A DNA stretch of 8,212 bases. Origin: an uncultured Hyphomicrobiales bacterium (GTDB lineage: Bacteria > Pseudomonadota > Alphaproteobacteria > Rhizobiales > Beijerinckiaceae). The DNA lies in assembly GCA_903916165.1 (NCBI GenBank), contig CAIWVR010000182.1, positions 1 to 8,212 of the forward strand, in the 5' to 3' direction. The translations under genes and the position numbers were made by a program. Below, piece by piece: positions 1 to 5,970 of this stretch. Position 1 is the stretch's first letter; every line of letters begins with the position of its first letter. The notes under the pieces were generated by a model. That model did not search any database. It had not been told where the DNA came from and worked only from the letters and a program-made list of their open reading frames with translations.

Positions 1-1
1 C

Positions 2-91
2 GACCTCGCGTTCGCGCGCCGCGTCCTCCCGGGACTGGTGATGTCTAATGCAGCAAGCTGGCTTGCGGCCGTGCCTGCGCTGACGGCTTGA
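2..91 (+). CDS. Possible C-terminal end of an upstream gene (partial)
   Basis: Reading from base 2, 29 sense codons run to a TGA at 89-91, and the gene would begin outside the window. The visible end is hydrophobic and alanine-rich (it closes ...SWLAAVPALTA), and many codons end in G or C, as in the neighbouring genes. The other two + frames stop earlier, at 46-48 and at about 39. The piece is too short to assign to a family, and an open frame of this length can arise by chance in GC-rich DNA. The stop is 46 bases before the anaerobox of the next gene, so it would be a separate transcription unit. I do not recognise the product. Confidence 0.3.
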   Translation, partial: DLAFARRVLPGLVMSNAASWLAAVPALTA

Positions 92-136
92 GGCGTGCCC
101 CACGTTTCAAGCGGTTGGTGTGTTCCAGCCCTCGGG

Positions 137-177
137 TTGATCTCTGTCAAGGCAACACCCCGGTGATGCAGCATGAT
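137..177 (+). promoter_or_regulatory. FNR/FixK-type anaerobox and matching -10 element
   Basis: TTGATCTCTGTCAA at 137-150 fits the FNR/FixK/FnrN half-site pattern TTGA-N6-TCAA. Its centre is between 143 and 144. CATGAT at 172-177 matches TATAAT at 4 of 6 positions. A start about 7 bases after it (near 184-185) puts the box centre near -41.5, the classical position for FNR-class activation overlapping -35. No good -35 hexamer is present otherwise, as expected for an activator-dependent promoter. The start codon is only about 20 bases downstream. Inference: the stress protein, and probably the permease behind it, are induced under low oxygen. Confidence 0.7.
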
Positions 178-190
178 GTGAAAACATAAC

Positions 191-196
191 AGGAGG
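191..196 (+). promoter_or_regulatory. Strong Shine-Dalgarno site of the universal stress gene
   Basis: AGGAGG at 191-196 is a full anti-16S match, 8 bases before the ATG at 205. It fixes that start and suggests high translation. Confidence 0.85.
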
Positions 197-204
197 GCAG
201 GTCC

Positions 205-1047
205 ATGATCCAAGGTATAAGCAGTCTCTTCGCCATCGCTGCCAATTCTGTTGCGGACGAGACCCGCTCGTCCGCGCTGCCTTACGCCATATCCTTCGCC
301 GCCACCGTCGGCGCGCATCTCACGGCGCATTCGGTCGCCATCCGGCTTGTCCTCCCCAGCGCGGCCGGCAGCAGCACGATCGCCGGGCTTGTTGCGGCAG
401 AAAACGATCGCCTGGCACGGCTCGCGAACGAACGGTCGCTTGCGTTGCGTGCGGATGCAGAGGCCGCGGGTGTCGCCTGCACGGCGGGAAGCCATCTTGC
501 TTCGTTTGGCGACGTGATGGAGGATGTCGTCCGTCAGTCACGTGTTCACGACCTGACCGTCGTCGACGCCAGTGGCGACGTGCTCGAAGCATCGCGCAGT
601 CTTGCCGAGAGCGCTCTTTTCGAGGGTGGCCGTCCCGTGCTGGTGGTTCCTCGGGGGTGTGAAACGTTTCGTTGCCGCCGTGTGATTGTCGCCTGGGATG
701 GCAGCGCCATGGCGAGCCGTGCTGTCGCCGGCGCCCTTCCCCTGCTGCGCGCCGCCGATGAGGTCGAGGTGCTTTCGGTCGCCGGAGAAAAAGATCTGTC
801 CCGCGCCGTTCCGGGCGTGGACCTCGCGAGGCATCTCGCGCACCATCATGTCCATGTGAGCTTGAAGGAGCTGAATACGGCGGGACGTACGGTCGGCGAC
901 ATTCTGCGCGACCAGGCAAGCATTCTGGATGCCGATCTCGTCGTCATGGGGGCTTTCAAACATTCGCGCCTGCGCCAGTGGGTGCTGGGCGGTGTCACAT
1001 CGTCCATGCTGGCCGAGACTTCGACGTCGCTTCTCATGAGCCATTGA
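205..1047 (+). CDS. Universal stress protein, tandem UspA domains
   Basis: This 280-residue protein contains two UspA-like folds in one chain, the usual size for tandem Usp proteins. Domain 1 covers roughly residues 1-145 and domain 2 roughly 150-280. Domain 2 starts with the typical beta strand and turn RRVIVAWDGSAMASRAV and ends with DLVVMGAFKHSRLRQWVLGG followed by VTSSM, the nucleotide-loop region. The family pattern there is G-x2-G-x9-G-(S/T). Here the second glycine is lysine (GAFK), so ATP binding may be altered. The product is cytosolic; such proteins support survival under stress, often on entry to anoxia. The start is set by the AGGAGG site. Transcription probably depends on the FNR/FixK-type box at 137-150. 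The permease follows closely with no visible terminator, so the two are likely an operon. Family assignment is firm; the exact role is not known. Confidence 0.93.
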   Translation: MIQGISSLFAIAANSVADETRSSALPYAISFAATVGAHLTAHSVAIRLVLPSAAGSSTIAGLVAAENDRLARLANERSLALRADAEAAGVACTAGSHLASFGDVMEDVVRQSRVHDLTVVDASGDVLEASRSLAESALFEGGRPVLVVPRGCETFRCRRVIVAWDGSAMASRAVAGALPLLRAADEVEVLSVAGEKDLSRAVPGVDLARHLAHHHVHVSLKELNTAGRTVGDILRDQASILDADLVVMGAFKHSRLRQWVLGGVTSSMLAETSTSLLMSH

Positions 1048-1086
1048 GTCGCGCGTTCCACGCGTGCATTGGCGCCCGCCAGCCGA

Positions 1087-1092
1087 AGAGGA
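1087..1092 (+). promoter_or_regulatory. Ribosome binding site supporting the TTG start of the permease
   Basis: AGAGGA at 1087-1092 lies 10 bases before a TTG at 1103. The alternative GTG at 1064 has no purine-rich site ahead of it. This is the main reason for choosing the shorter permease. Confidence 0.5.
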
Positions 1093-1102
1093 CTGCCAGA
1101 CT

Positions 1103-2332
1103 TTGCCACAAGACAGCGCCAACGACGGGCTTCGTCGCACTCTTTCTCTCTGGCAGGTCGTGCTCTACGGGCTGGGCGTGACGATCGGGGCGGGGATTTA
1201 CGTCCTCGTGGGGCTGGCCGCCGACAGGAGCGGGATGCACGCGCCCCTGGCCTTTGTCGCGGCGGCGGTGCTCCTGTCATTTACCGCCGCGAGCCTGGCC
1301 GAACTTGGAACGCGCATGCCGGTGTCGGCCAGCGAGGCGGCTTATGTTGAAGCGGGCTTTTCGCGGAAATGGCTGACGTTGTGCGTCGGTTTGATCGTGG
1401 TTGGCACGGCGATGATTTCAGCAGCAACGGTCAGTGTCGGTGCTGCGGGATATGTCGCCGTTTTCATTCAAGCCCCGGCGCCCGTTCTGATCACCCTCGT
1501 CGTGATGGGCATGGGTCTCATCGCTTCGCTGACGACGGTGCAATCCGTGACGCTGGCGGGCCTCATGACCCTCGTCGAAATCGGTGGCCTGCTCGCCATT
1601 CTGACCGCGGGATCGTTGCAGCCGGACGCTCTCCTGCAGGCCCTGCCCAAAATCCTGCCGGGCTTTGCCATGGATGCGTGGACAGGCATTCTCGGTGCCT
1701 CGCTGCTGGCTGTCTTTGCCTTTATCGGTTTCGAACATGTGGTGAACATTGCCGAAGAAATCCGGACTCCGAAACAAGTGCTTCCGCGTGCCATTTTTCT
1801 GACGCTCGGCGTCACGACCCTGCTCTATGCCGCCGTCGTCTTCGTTGCAATTGCAGCGGTTCCACCCGCCGAACTCGCCCTGTCGGGCGCGCCGCTCGCC
1901 CTTGCCTATGAGCGGCTGACAGGCCATGCGCTGGGCACGATGAGCGCGATTGCCGTCATCGCGACCCTCAACGGCATTGTCGTCCACATGATCATGATTT
2001 CGCGTGTGCTCTATGGCCTGTCGCGCAGCGGGGACCTGCCCGGGGGCCTGGCCCGTCTCGATCCGCGAACACAAACACCCCTGCGCGCGACCTTGCTTGC
2101 CGTCGGCGCCATCTTGACCCTGGCACTGATCTTCCCGATAGAGCAGCTGGCCCAATTCACCGCGCAGGGCACGCTGGTGATTTTCGTGATCCTCAATGCG
2201 GCGCTCATCCAGATCAAGAGGCGCGAGGTCACACCGCCCGGGGACATTTTCCTGACCCCGATGTGGACACCCTATGCCGGGCTTGTTGCCAATATTTTCC
2301 TGCTGGTGACATCCATCATCACGCGGGCCTGA
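1103..2332 (+). CDS. APC-superfamily amino acid/polyamine permease
   Basis: This is an inner-membrane transporter of 409 residues from the TTG at 1103, or 422 from a GTG at 1064. The TTG is preferred because it has a Shine-Dalgarno site and gives a short polar N terminus before helix 1, as is usual in the family. Helix 1 carries the unwound substrate-binding motif GVTIGAGIYVLVG. The helix 6 region carries FAFIGFEHVVNIAEE followed by a P...LPRAI segment, an APC hallmark. About 11-12 hydrophobic segments can be counted and the C terminus is short. APC carriers move amino acids or polyamines by proton symport or by exchange; the substrate cannot be read from sequence. With the TTG start, the gap to the universal stress gene is 55 bases without a terminator, so cotranscription under the FNR/FixK-type promoter is likely. 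The family call is firm; substrate and start are uncertain. Confidence 0.9.
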   Translation: MPQDSANDGLRRTLSLWQVVLYGLGVTIGAGIYVLVGLAADRSGMHAPLAFVAAAVLLSFTAASLAELGTRMPVSASEAAYVEAGFSRKWLTLCVGLIVVGTAMISAATVSVGAAGYVAVFIQAPAPVLITLVVMGMGLIASLTTVQSVTLAGLMTLVEIGGLLAILTAGSLQPDALLQALPKILPGFAMDAWTGILGASLLAVFAFIGFEHVVNIAEEIRTPKQVLPRAIFLTLGVTTLLYAAVVFVAIAAVPPAELALSGAPLALAYERLTGHALGTMSAIAVIATLNGIVVHMIMISRVLYGLSRSGDLPGGLARLDPRTQTPLRATLLAVGAILTLALIFPIEQLAQFTAQGTLVIFVILNAALIQIKRREVTPPGDIFLTPMWTPYAGLVANIFLLVTSIITRA

Positions 2333-2401
2333 GGGCATGGCAGGTCGCGGATGGTTCGGGCGTGAGGCGGCCTTTTGCCGGAGCGATGTGCCGCGCGCAA
2401 G

Positions 2402-2438
2402 CTGCGGGCAAAGGATTGCAGCCCGCAGGGAGATGTTT
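2402..2438 (+). terminator. Possible intrinsic terminator after the permease gene
   Basis: CTGCGGGC (2402-2409) and GCCCGCAG (2421-2428) form a perfect 8-bp GC-rich stem with an 11-base loop. A TTTT run lies at 2435-2438, six bases after the stem. The T run is short and not adjacent, so termination may be weak. The position between the permease and the cupin is sensible. Confidence 0.35.
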
Positions 2439-2515
2439 TGGGTATCTGCTTCATCACCCAACGCTTATTGCTAAATTAAAAAAAAGTGCTGTATCCCTTC
2501 AACATCAATAAGCAT

Positions 2516-2520
2516 GGAGA
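2516..2520 (+). promoter_or_regulatory. Ribosome binding site fixing the cupin start
   Basis: GGAGA at 2516-2520 is 7 bases before the ATG at 2528. The frame is open upstream to a GTG at 2486, but that GTG has no site and would put polar residues ahead of the signal peptide. The ATG is therefore the start. Confidence 0.7.
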
Positions 2521-2527
2521 CTTGGAC

Positions 2528-2962
2528 ATGAATCTGAAATTGATGTTCGCCGCTTTGAGCATGGGCCTCTTGGCGAGCACGGCAGCGCCGGCCCAGGAGG
2601 CTGGGTCCGTTGTTGTGAAGACCATTGTCAAGACGCTGAAGAATGATGCCGGACAGATCATCGCCTTTCCCCGCGGGCCTCTCGAGCTGACTGTTTCATC
2701 CTATGACATTCCGGTTGGCGCGCGCCTGCCCGTGCACAAGCACAAGGGCCAGCGTTATGCCTATGTGGTGCAGGGGGACCTGCGTGTCGCGCAGATCGGT
2801 GGTGCGTCGCGCCTTTATCATGCGGGTGAGTTTGTGGTCGAAAGCGTCAACCGCTGGCATTTCGGCGAGACCGTCGGCACGACGCCGGTGAAGCTTGTCG
2901 TGATCGATCAATTGCCGCGCGGTGCCACATCGACTTTCCTACAGGCGCAGCACCGGCACTAG
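2528..2962 (+). CDS. Small exported cupin-domain protein
   Basis: This 144-residue protein opens with a Sec signal peptide: a Lys near the N terminus, a hydrophobic core (MFAALSMGLLAST) and a likely cleavage after ...APAQA-type residues near 22-25. The rest is a single cupin barrel. Motif 1 is GARLPVHKHKGQRYAYVVQG, with metal-ligand candidates His70 and His72. Motif 2 has His111 in VNRWHFGE. The glutamate usual in motif 1 is replaced by glutamine at 75, so the metal site may be incomplete or altered. The product is probably periplasmic. Single-domain cupins range from enzymes to sugar- or metal-binding proteins, and the substrate cannot be named. The preceding 60 bases are AT-rich and may hold a promoter (TTGCTA at 2468-2473, no clear -10). 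It stands between two units with gaps on both sides, so it is probably transcribed alone. Confidence 0.85.
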   Translation: MNLKLMFAALSMGLLASTAAPAQEAGSVVVKTIVKTLKNDAGQIIAFPRGPLELTVSSYDIPVGARLPVHKHKGQRYAYVVQGDLRVAQIGGASRLYHAGEFVVESVNRWHFGETVGTTPVKLVVIDQLPRGATSTFLQAQHRH

Positions 2963-3268
2963 TTGTCTCCCACCAGGATAGGGGACGCTTGCATCACGGA
3001 TGGGGCTCTGGCGGCTGATGAATCTCGTAAATAGATATGTGGAGAGTTAGCATCACCGTCGCGCTGTCACATGCTGCGCCTGCAAAGCCGCTCCATGGGT
3101 GCATGCCCCTTTTCAGTAGCCCCACGCCATAAGCTCAGGCAAGGGACCGTGCCGGAGGGCAATCGGGCGTTTGCGTAACACGTGTTGACAAGTTGGCGCG
3201 GCGAACTGACACTTGATCCAGAGGCTGCAAGCTCACACCGCGCGCGCCCGGAAAGCCGGATCGGATCC
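2963..3268 (+). other. Intergenic region before the aminotransferase
   Basis: These 306 bases lie between the cupin stop and the aminotransferase ATG. I see no convincing gene on either strand. The only structured part is the last third, with a palindrome and promoter candidate at 3177-3213. A short imperfect hairpin (GTCTCC at 2965-2970 against GGGGAC at 2981-2986, one G-U pair) follows the cupin stop but has no T run, so it is weak support for termination. Confidence 0.5.
3177..3213 (+). promoter_or_regulatory. Promoter candidate with overlapping palindromic operator
   Basis: AACACGTGTT at 3177-3186 is a perfect 10-base palindrome. It overlaps by two bases a perfect -35 hexamer TTGACA at 3185-3190. 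At 17 bases spacing, GACACT (3208-3213) is a weak -10 (3 of 6). A start near 3220 would give a leader of about 50 bases before the ATG at 3269. The geometry suits a repressor or activator site, but the regulator is unknown and the -10 is poor. Confidence 0.4.
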
Positions 3269-4600
3269 ATGACAGACATGTCGCCCGCCACTCCCAACGA
3301 TCTCGCGGCTTGGTGGATGCCCTTCACGGCAAACCGGTCATTCAAGGCCGCGCCGCGTCTCATCACACGCGCCAAGGATATGCATTATGTCACCGCTGAC
3401 GGTCGCAAGATCATCGACAGCGTCGCGGGCCTTTGGTGCTGCAACGCCGGCCATCAACGCGATGCCATTGTCGCGGCGATCCGCGAGCAGGCCGGCGAAC
3501 TCGATTACGCGCCACCTTTCCAATTCGGACATCCAAAGGCGTTCCGACTCGCAACAAAAATTGCTGATCTTGCGCCGGGCGATCTCGACCATGTCTTTTT
3601 CGTCAATTCCGGATCTGAGGCGGTCGACACGGCTCTGAAGATCGCGCTCGCCTATCAAAATATTTCAGGGCAGGGCGGACGACAGCGTCTCATCGGGCGC
3701 GAGCGCGGCTATCACGGGGTCGGCTTTGGCGGCATTTCGGTAGGCGGCATTGTCTCTAACCGCAAGATGTTCGGGCTGCTTCTGAACGGGGTGGATCATC
3801 TGCCGCATACGTATAATCGCGAGAAACAGGCCTTCACGCGTGGCGAACCGGATTGGGGCGCGCATCTGGCCGATGAACTCGAGCGGATTGTCGCCCTGCA
3901 TGATCCTTCAACAATCGCAGCCGTGATCGTCGAGCCGATGGCCGGTTCGACCGGCGTCCTGCCGCCGCCCAAGGGCTATCTGCAGAAGCTGCGCGCGATC
4001 TGCGATAAATATGGACTTTTGCTGATTTTCGATGAGGTCATTTCGGGCTTCGGCCGTCTCGGTTTTGCTTTCGCTGCCGAACGATATGGCGTCACGCCCG
4101 ACATCATCTGCTTTGCCAAGGGCGTGACCTCCGGAACCGTGCCGATGGGTGGCGTGATCGTTCGCAAGCACATTCATGATGCCTTCATGCGCGGCCCGGA
4201 ACATATGATCGAGCTGTTTCATGGCTACACCTATTCGGCGCATCCACTCGCCTGCGCCGCAGGGCTCGCCACGCTCGATCTCTACGCGCGCGAACATTTG
4301 TTTGAGCGGGCTCGCGACCTCGAGCCGAAGTTCGGCGATGCTTTCCATGCGCTTCGCGACTCTCCCAACGTGCTCGACATCCGCACGATCGGCCTTGTCG
4401 CGGCAATTGACCTCGCGCCCATCGAGGGAAGTCCCGGCTTGCGCGGCATGCGGGCGGTGGAAAAAGCGTTTTACGAGGCGGATTTGCTGACGCGCGTCGC
4501 CGGCGACACGCTGGTTGTCACGCCTCCCCTGATCGTCACCGAGGCGCAGATTGACGAGATTGCTGCTAAAGTGGCGCGGGTGATCAGGCTTGTTGAATAA
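3269..4600 (+). CDS. Class III omega-aminotransferase, beta-alanine:pyruvate type
   Basis: This is a 443-residue PLP enzyme of fold type I, the normal length for the family. It opens with WWMPFTANRSFK and has AGLWCCNAGH, both typical of beta-alanine:pyruvate transaminases. Other landmarks are the phosphate-binding N-S-G-S-E (Gly115-Glu117), GYHG (147-150), the pyridine-nitrogen Asp255 in IFDEVISGFGRLG, and the Schiff-base Lys284 in FAKGVTSG. Arg409, ahead of A-G-D-T, is where these enzymes carry the arginine that binds the substrate carboxylate. It should move the amino group of an omega-amino acid or amine to pyruvate or a similar keto acid in the cytosol. The frame is open back to a GTG at 3182, but that overlaps the promoter candidate; the ATG at 3269 has CGGA 8 bases upstream and gives the family-like N terminus (ATG 3278 is also possible). 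The next gene is coupled to it. True substrate is unknown. Confidence 0.92.
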   Translation: MTDMSPATPNDLAAWWMPFTANRSFKAAPRLITRAKDMHYVTADGRKIIDSVAGLWCCNAGHQRDAIVAAIREQAGELDYAPPFQFGHPKAFRLATKIADLAPGDLDHVFFVNSGSEAVDTALKIALAYQNISGQGGRQRLIGRERGYHGVGFGGISVGGIVSNRKMFGLLLNGVDHLPHTYNREKQAFTRGEPDWGAHLADELERIVALHDPSTIAAVIVEPMAGSTGVLPPPKGYLQKLRAICDKYGLLLIFDEVISGFGRLGFAFAAERYGVTPDIICFAKGVTSGTVPMGGVIVRKHIHDAFMRGPEHMIELFHGYTYSAHPLACAAGLATLDLYAREHLFERARDLEPKFGDAFHALRDSPNVLDIRTIGLVAAIDLAPIEGSPGLRGMRAVEKAFYEADLLTRVAGDTLVVTPPLIVTEAQIDEIAAKVARVIRLVE

Positions 4601-4604
4601 GGAG
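4599..4604 (+). promoter_or_regulatory. Ribosome binding site embedded in the aminotransferase stop
   Basis: AAGGAG at 4599-4604 uses the last two bases of the TAA stop and lies 6 bases before the ATG at 4611. It selects that start over a TTG at 4590 and suggests translational coupling of the two genes. Confidence 0.8.
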
Positions 4605-4610
4605 ACGAGC

Positions 4611-5654
4611 ATGGGGTGGGACTTCTCGAAATTCGAATATGCGTCGGCGATCGTCGGCGTCCTCATTTGCTCTTGCGTCCCGGTGTTTGGCCAATCCGCA
4701 CCTCGGCCCGCCAAGGACATGATCATCATCACGAGCAGCCCACCCGGGGGTGGTTATGACGCCTACTCGCGTCTGCTTGGTCGCTACCTCCAGAAACATT
4801 TGCCGGGAAATCCCAATATTAACGTCAACAACATGCCCGGCGGCGCGGGCATTCGGGCTGCGAATTATCTCTATAATATCTCGCCGAAAGATGGCACGAC
4901 GATTGCGCTGCTCGATCGTGCAGTGGCGACTGCGCCCCTCTTGTACGGCGAGGAATCGAAGGCGCAATTTGATGCGACGAAGTTTAGCTGGATCGGCAGC
5001 GTCATGCGCGAGACCGGGATGGTGGCTGTGTCCACCAGGGAAACAGCAAAAACGATAGCAGATGCGACACGGATTGATGTCATTGTCGGGTCGACCGGCC
5101 CCGAACAGGACACATCCATGTACCCGCGGTTGCTGAACGAATTGATCGGCACAAGATTCAAGATTGTATATGGCTATCACGGACAGCCCGAGATCTTCCA
5201 TGCGATCGAGAGGAACGAGTTGGAAGGTTTGTTTATGAGTGGCTGGTCAGGAAACGGACGCGCCTATGTTCGTGACCGGATGAGCCGTAAAGAGATGCGT
5301 CTCTTGCTACAGATCAGCGCGAATCCTGATCCGATGCATCCCGACGTGCCGACGATTCTCGATGTGGTGACCAAGCCAGCAGATCGCATCGTCGTCGAAT
5401 TGCTGCTCTCGCGCTTGTCGCTTGGTCGTCCTTTCATGGCCCCCCCGGGCATTCCCGCCCAAAGGCTTGCGGAATTGCGAGAGGGGTTTCGTGCCGCGCT
5501 CCAGGACGCAGACTTGCTCGCGGAGGCCGCCAATATGCGCCTCGCGATCGATCCGATCTGGGGCGCGGAAGCACAAACCATGATCGAGGATGTTTATCGC
5601 GCTGACCCTGCCGTCATTGCCCGCGTCCGCAACGTGATCCGGCTTTCGCAGTGA
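4611..5654 (+). CDS. TctC/Bug-family periplasmic solute-binding protein
   Basis: This 347-residue protein resembles substrate-binding subunits of tripartite tricarboxylate transporters. A hydrophobic stretch near residues 10-28 (ASAIVGVLICSCVPVFG) acts as export signal. The first ligand loop is SSPPGGGYDAYSRLLGRYL, followed by NMPGGAGIRAANYLYN and PKDGTTIALLD, all hallmarks of the family. The C-terminal part has the usual FMAPPGIPAQRLAELREGF. Such proteins capture small carboxylates or related compounds in the periplasm and hand them to TctA/TctB membrane subunits. Neither subunit is in this window, which is common for this expanded family. Ten bases separate it from the aminotransferase stop, so the pair is one operon, and its ligand may be the enzyme's substrate or a precursor (inference). 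The ATG at 4611 is chosen on its ribosome binding site. Family is firm; ligand is unknown. Confidence 0.92.
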   Translation: MGWDFSKFEYASAIVGVLICSCVPVFGQSAPRPAKDMIIITSSPPGGGYDAYSRLLGRYLQKHLPGNPNINVNNMPGGAGIRAANYLYNISPKDGTTIALLDRAVATAPLLYGEESKAQFDATKFSWIGSVMRETGMVAVSTRETAKTIADATRIDVIVGSTGPEQDTSMYPRLLNELIGTRFKIVYGYHGQPEIFHAIERNELEGLFMSGWSGNGRAYVRDRMSRKEMRLLLQISANPDPMHPDVPTILDVVTKPADRIVVELLLSRLSLGRPFMAPPGIPAQRLAELREGFRAALQDADLLAEAANMRLAIDPIWGAEAQTMIEDVYRADPAVIARVRNVIRLSQ

Positions 5655-5902
5655 ACCAGTCTATGCCATTCTGGAGCATATAGTCGGCGATCTCACACCG
5701 GCTCGCGAACCAGATGTCATTGTCGTGCTGCCTGCAAGAGGCGACCATTTCTATAGGCTTGCGCAATGTAAGGGCGGCCTCCGAGCTCCGCATGTACCAG
5801 TGCATCGAGGCGTCCAGGTCGGCCACGCCGCGCTTTTTCAGGCACATAATCGAAAGAATTATGGAAGGTATCAAAAGCCTCCTGAAGGCTGACAGCGACG
5901 CG
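5652..5902 (-). pseudogene. Frameshifted C-terminal remnant of a polysaccharide-deacetylase-like gene
   Basis: The gap between the binding protein and the first hydrolase carries coding-like text on the - strand. One frame (about 5902 down to 5750) reads SLQEAFDTFHNSFDYVPEKA, then RRGRPGRLDALVHAELGGRP and YIAQAYR. A second frame (about 5760 down to 5660) reads HDNDIWFASRCEIADYMLQN. Joined, they resemble the end of NodB/PuuE-like polysaccharide deacetylases, which close with a G-R-P block and then D-(I/V)-W-F-A-x-R-x-E-I-A. One frameshift near 5745-5765 is needed. The N-terminal catalytic part is absent, since upstream lies the hydrolase start. The gene would have run convergent to the binding-protein gene. 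Such deacetylase-like genes are often neighbours of TctC-type proteins. Recognition is by eye from memory of the family; exact ends are approximate. Confidence 0.55.
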
Positions 5903-5970
5903 ATGTGGTGTTGACCTTTGCGGCGGAGGATAAGCTCGTCCTCGCCGATGATTGAAAATGGGAGTGGGAC

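Noticed and set aside
1418..2461. Long - strand open frame (347 codons) opposite the permease
   Set aside because: It is antisense to an obvious membrane transporter. Its translation is rich in Arg, Gln, Gly and Asp with no domain, as expected for the shadow of a GC-rich gene.
2965..2986. Hairpin after the cupin stop as a terminator
   Set aside because: The stem is only six pairs including a G-U, and no T run follows.
3018..3050. Tiny open frame in the gap after the cupin
   Set aside because: About ten codons, no ribosome binding site and no similarity seen.
3182..3268. Upstream GTG start adding 29 residues to the aminotransferase
   Set aside because: It overlaps the -35 and palindrome, has no ribosome binding site, and the extra residues do not resemble the family N terminus.
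3908..4732. - strand open frame of 274 codons opposite the aminotransferase
   Set aside because: It covers conserved PLP-enzyme motifs on the + strand and crosses the junction of two genes; it has no recognisable domain.
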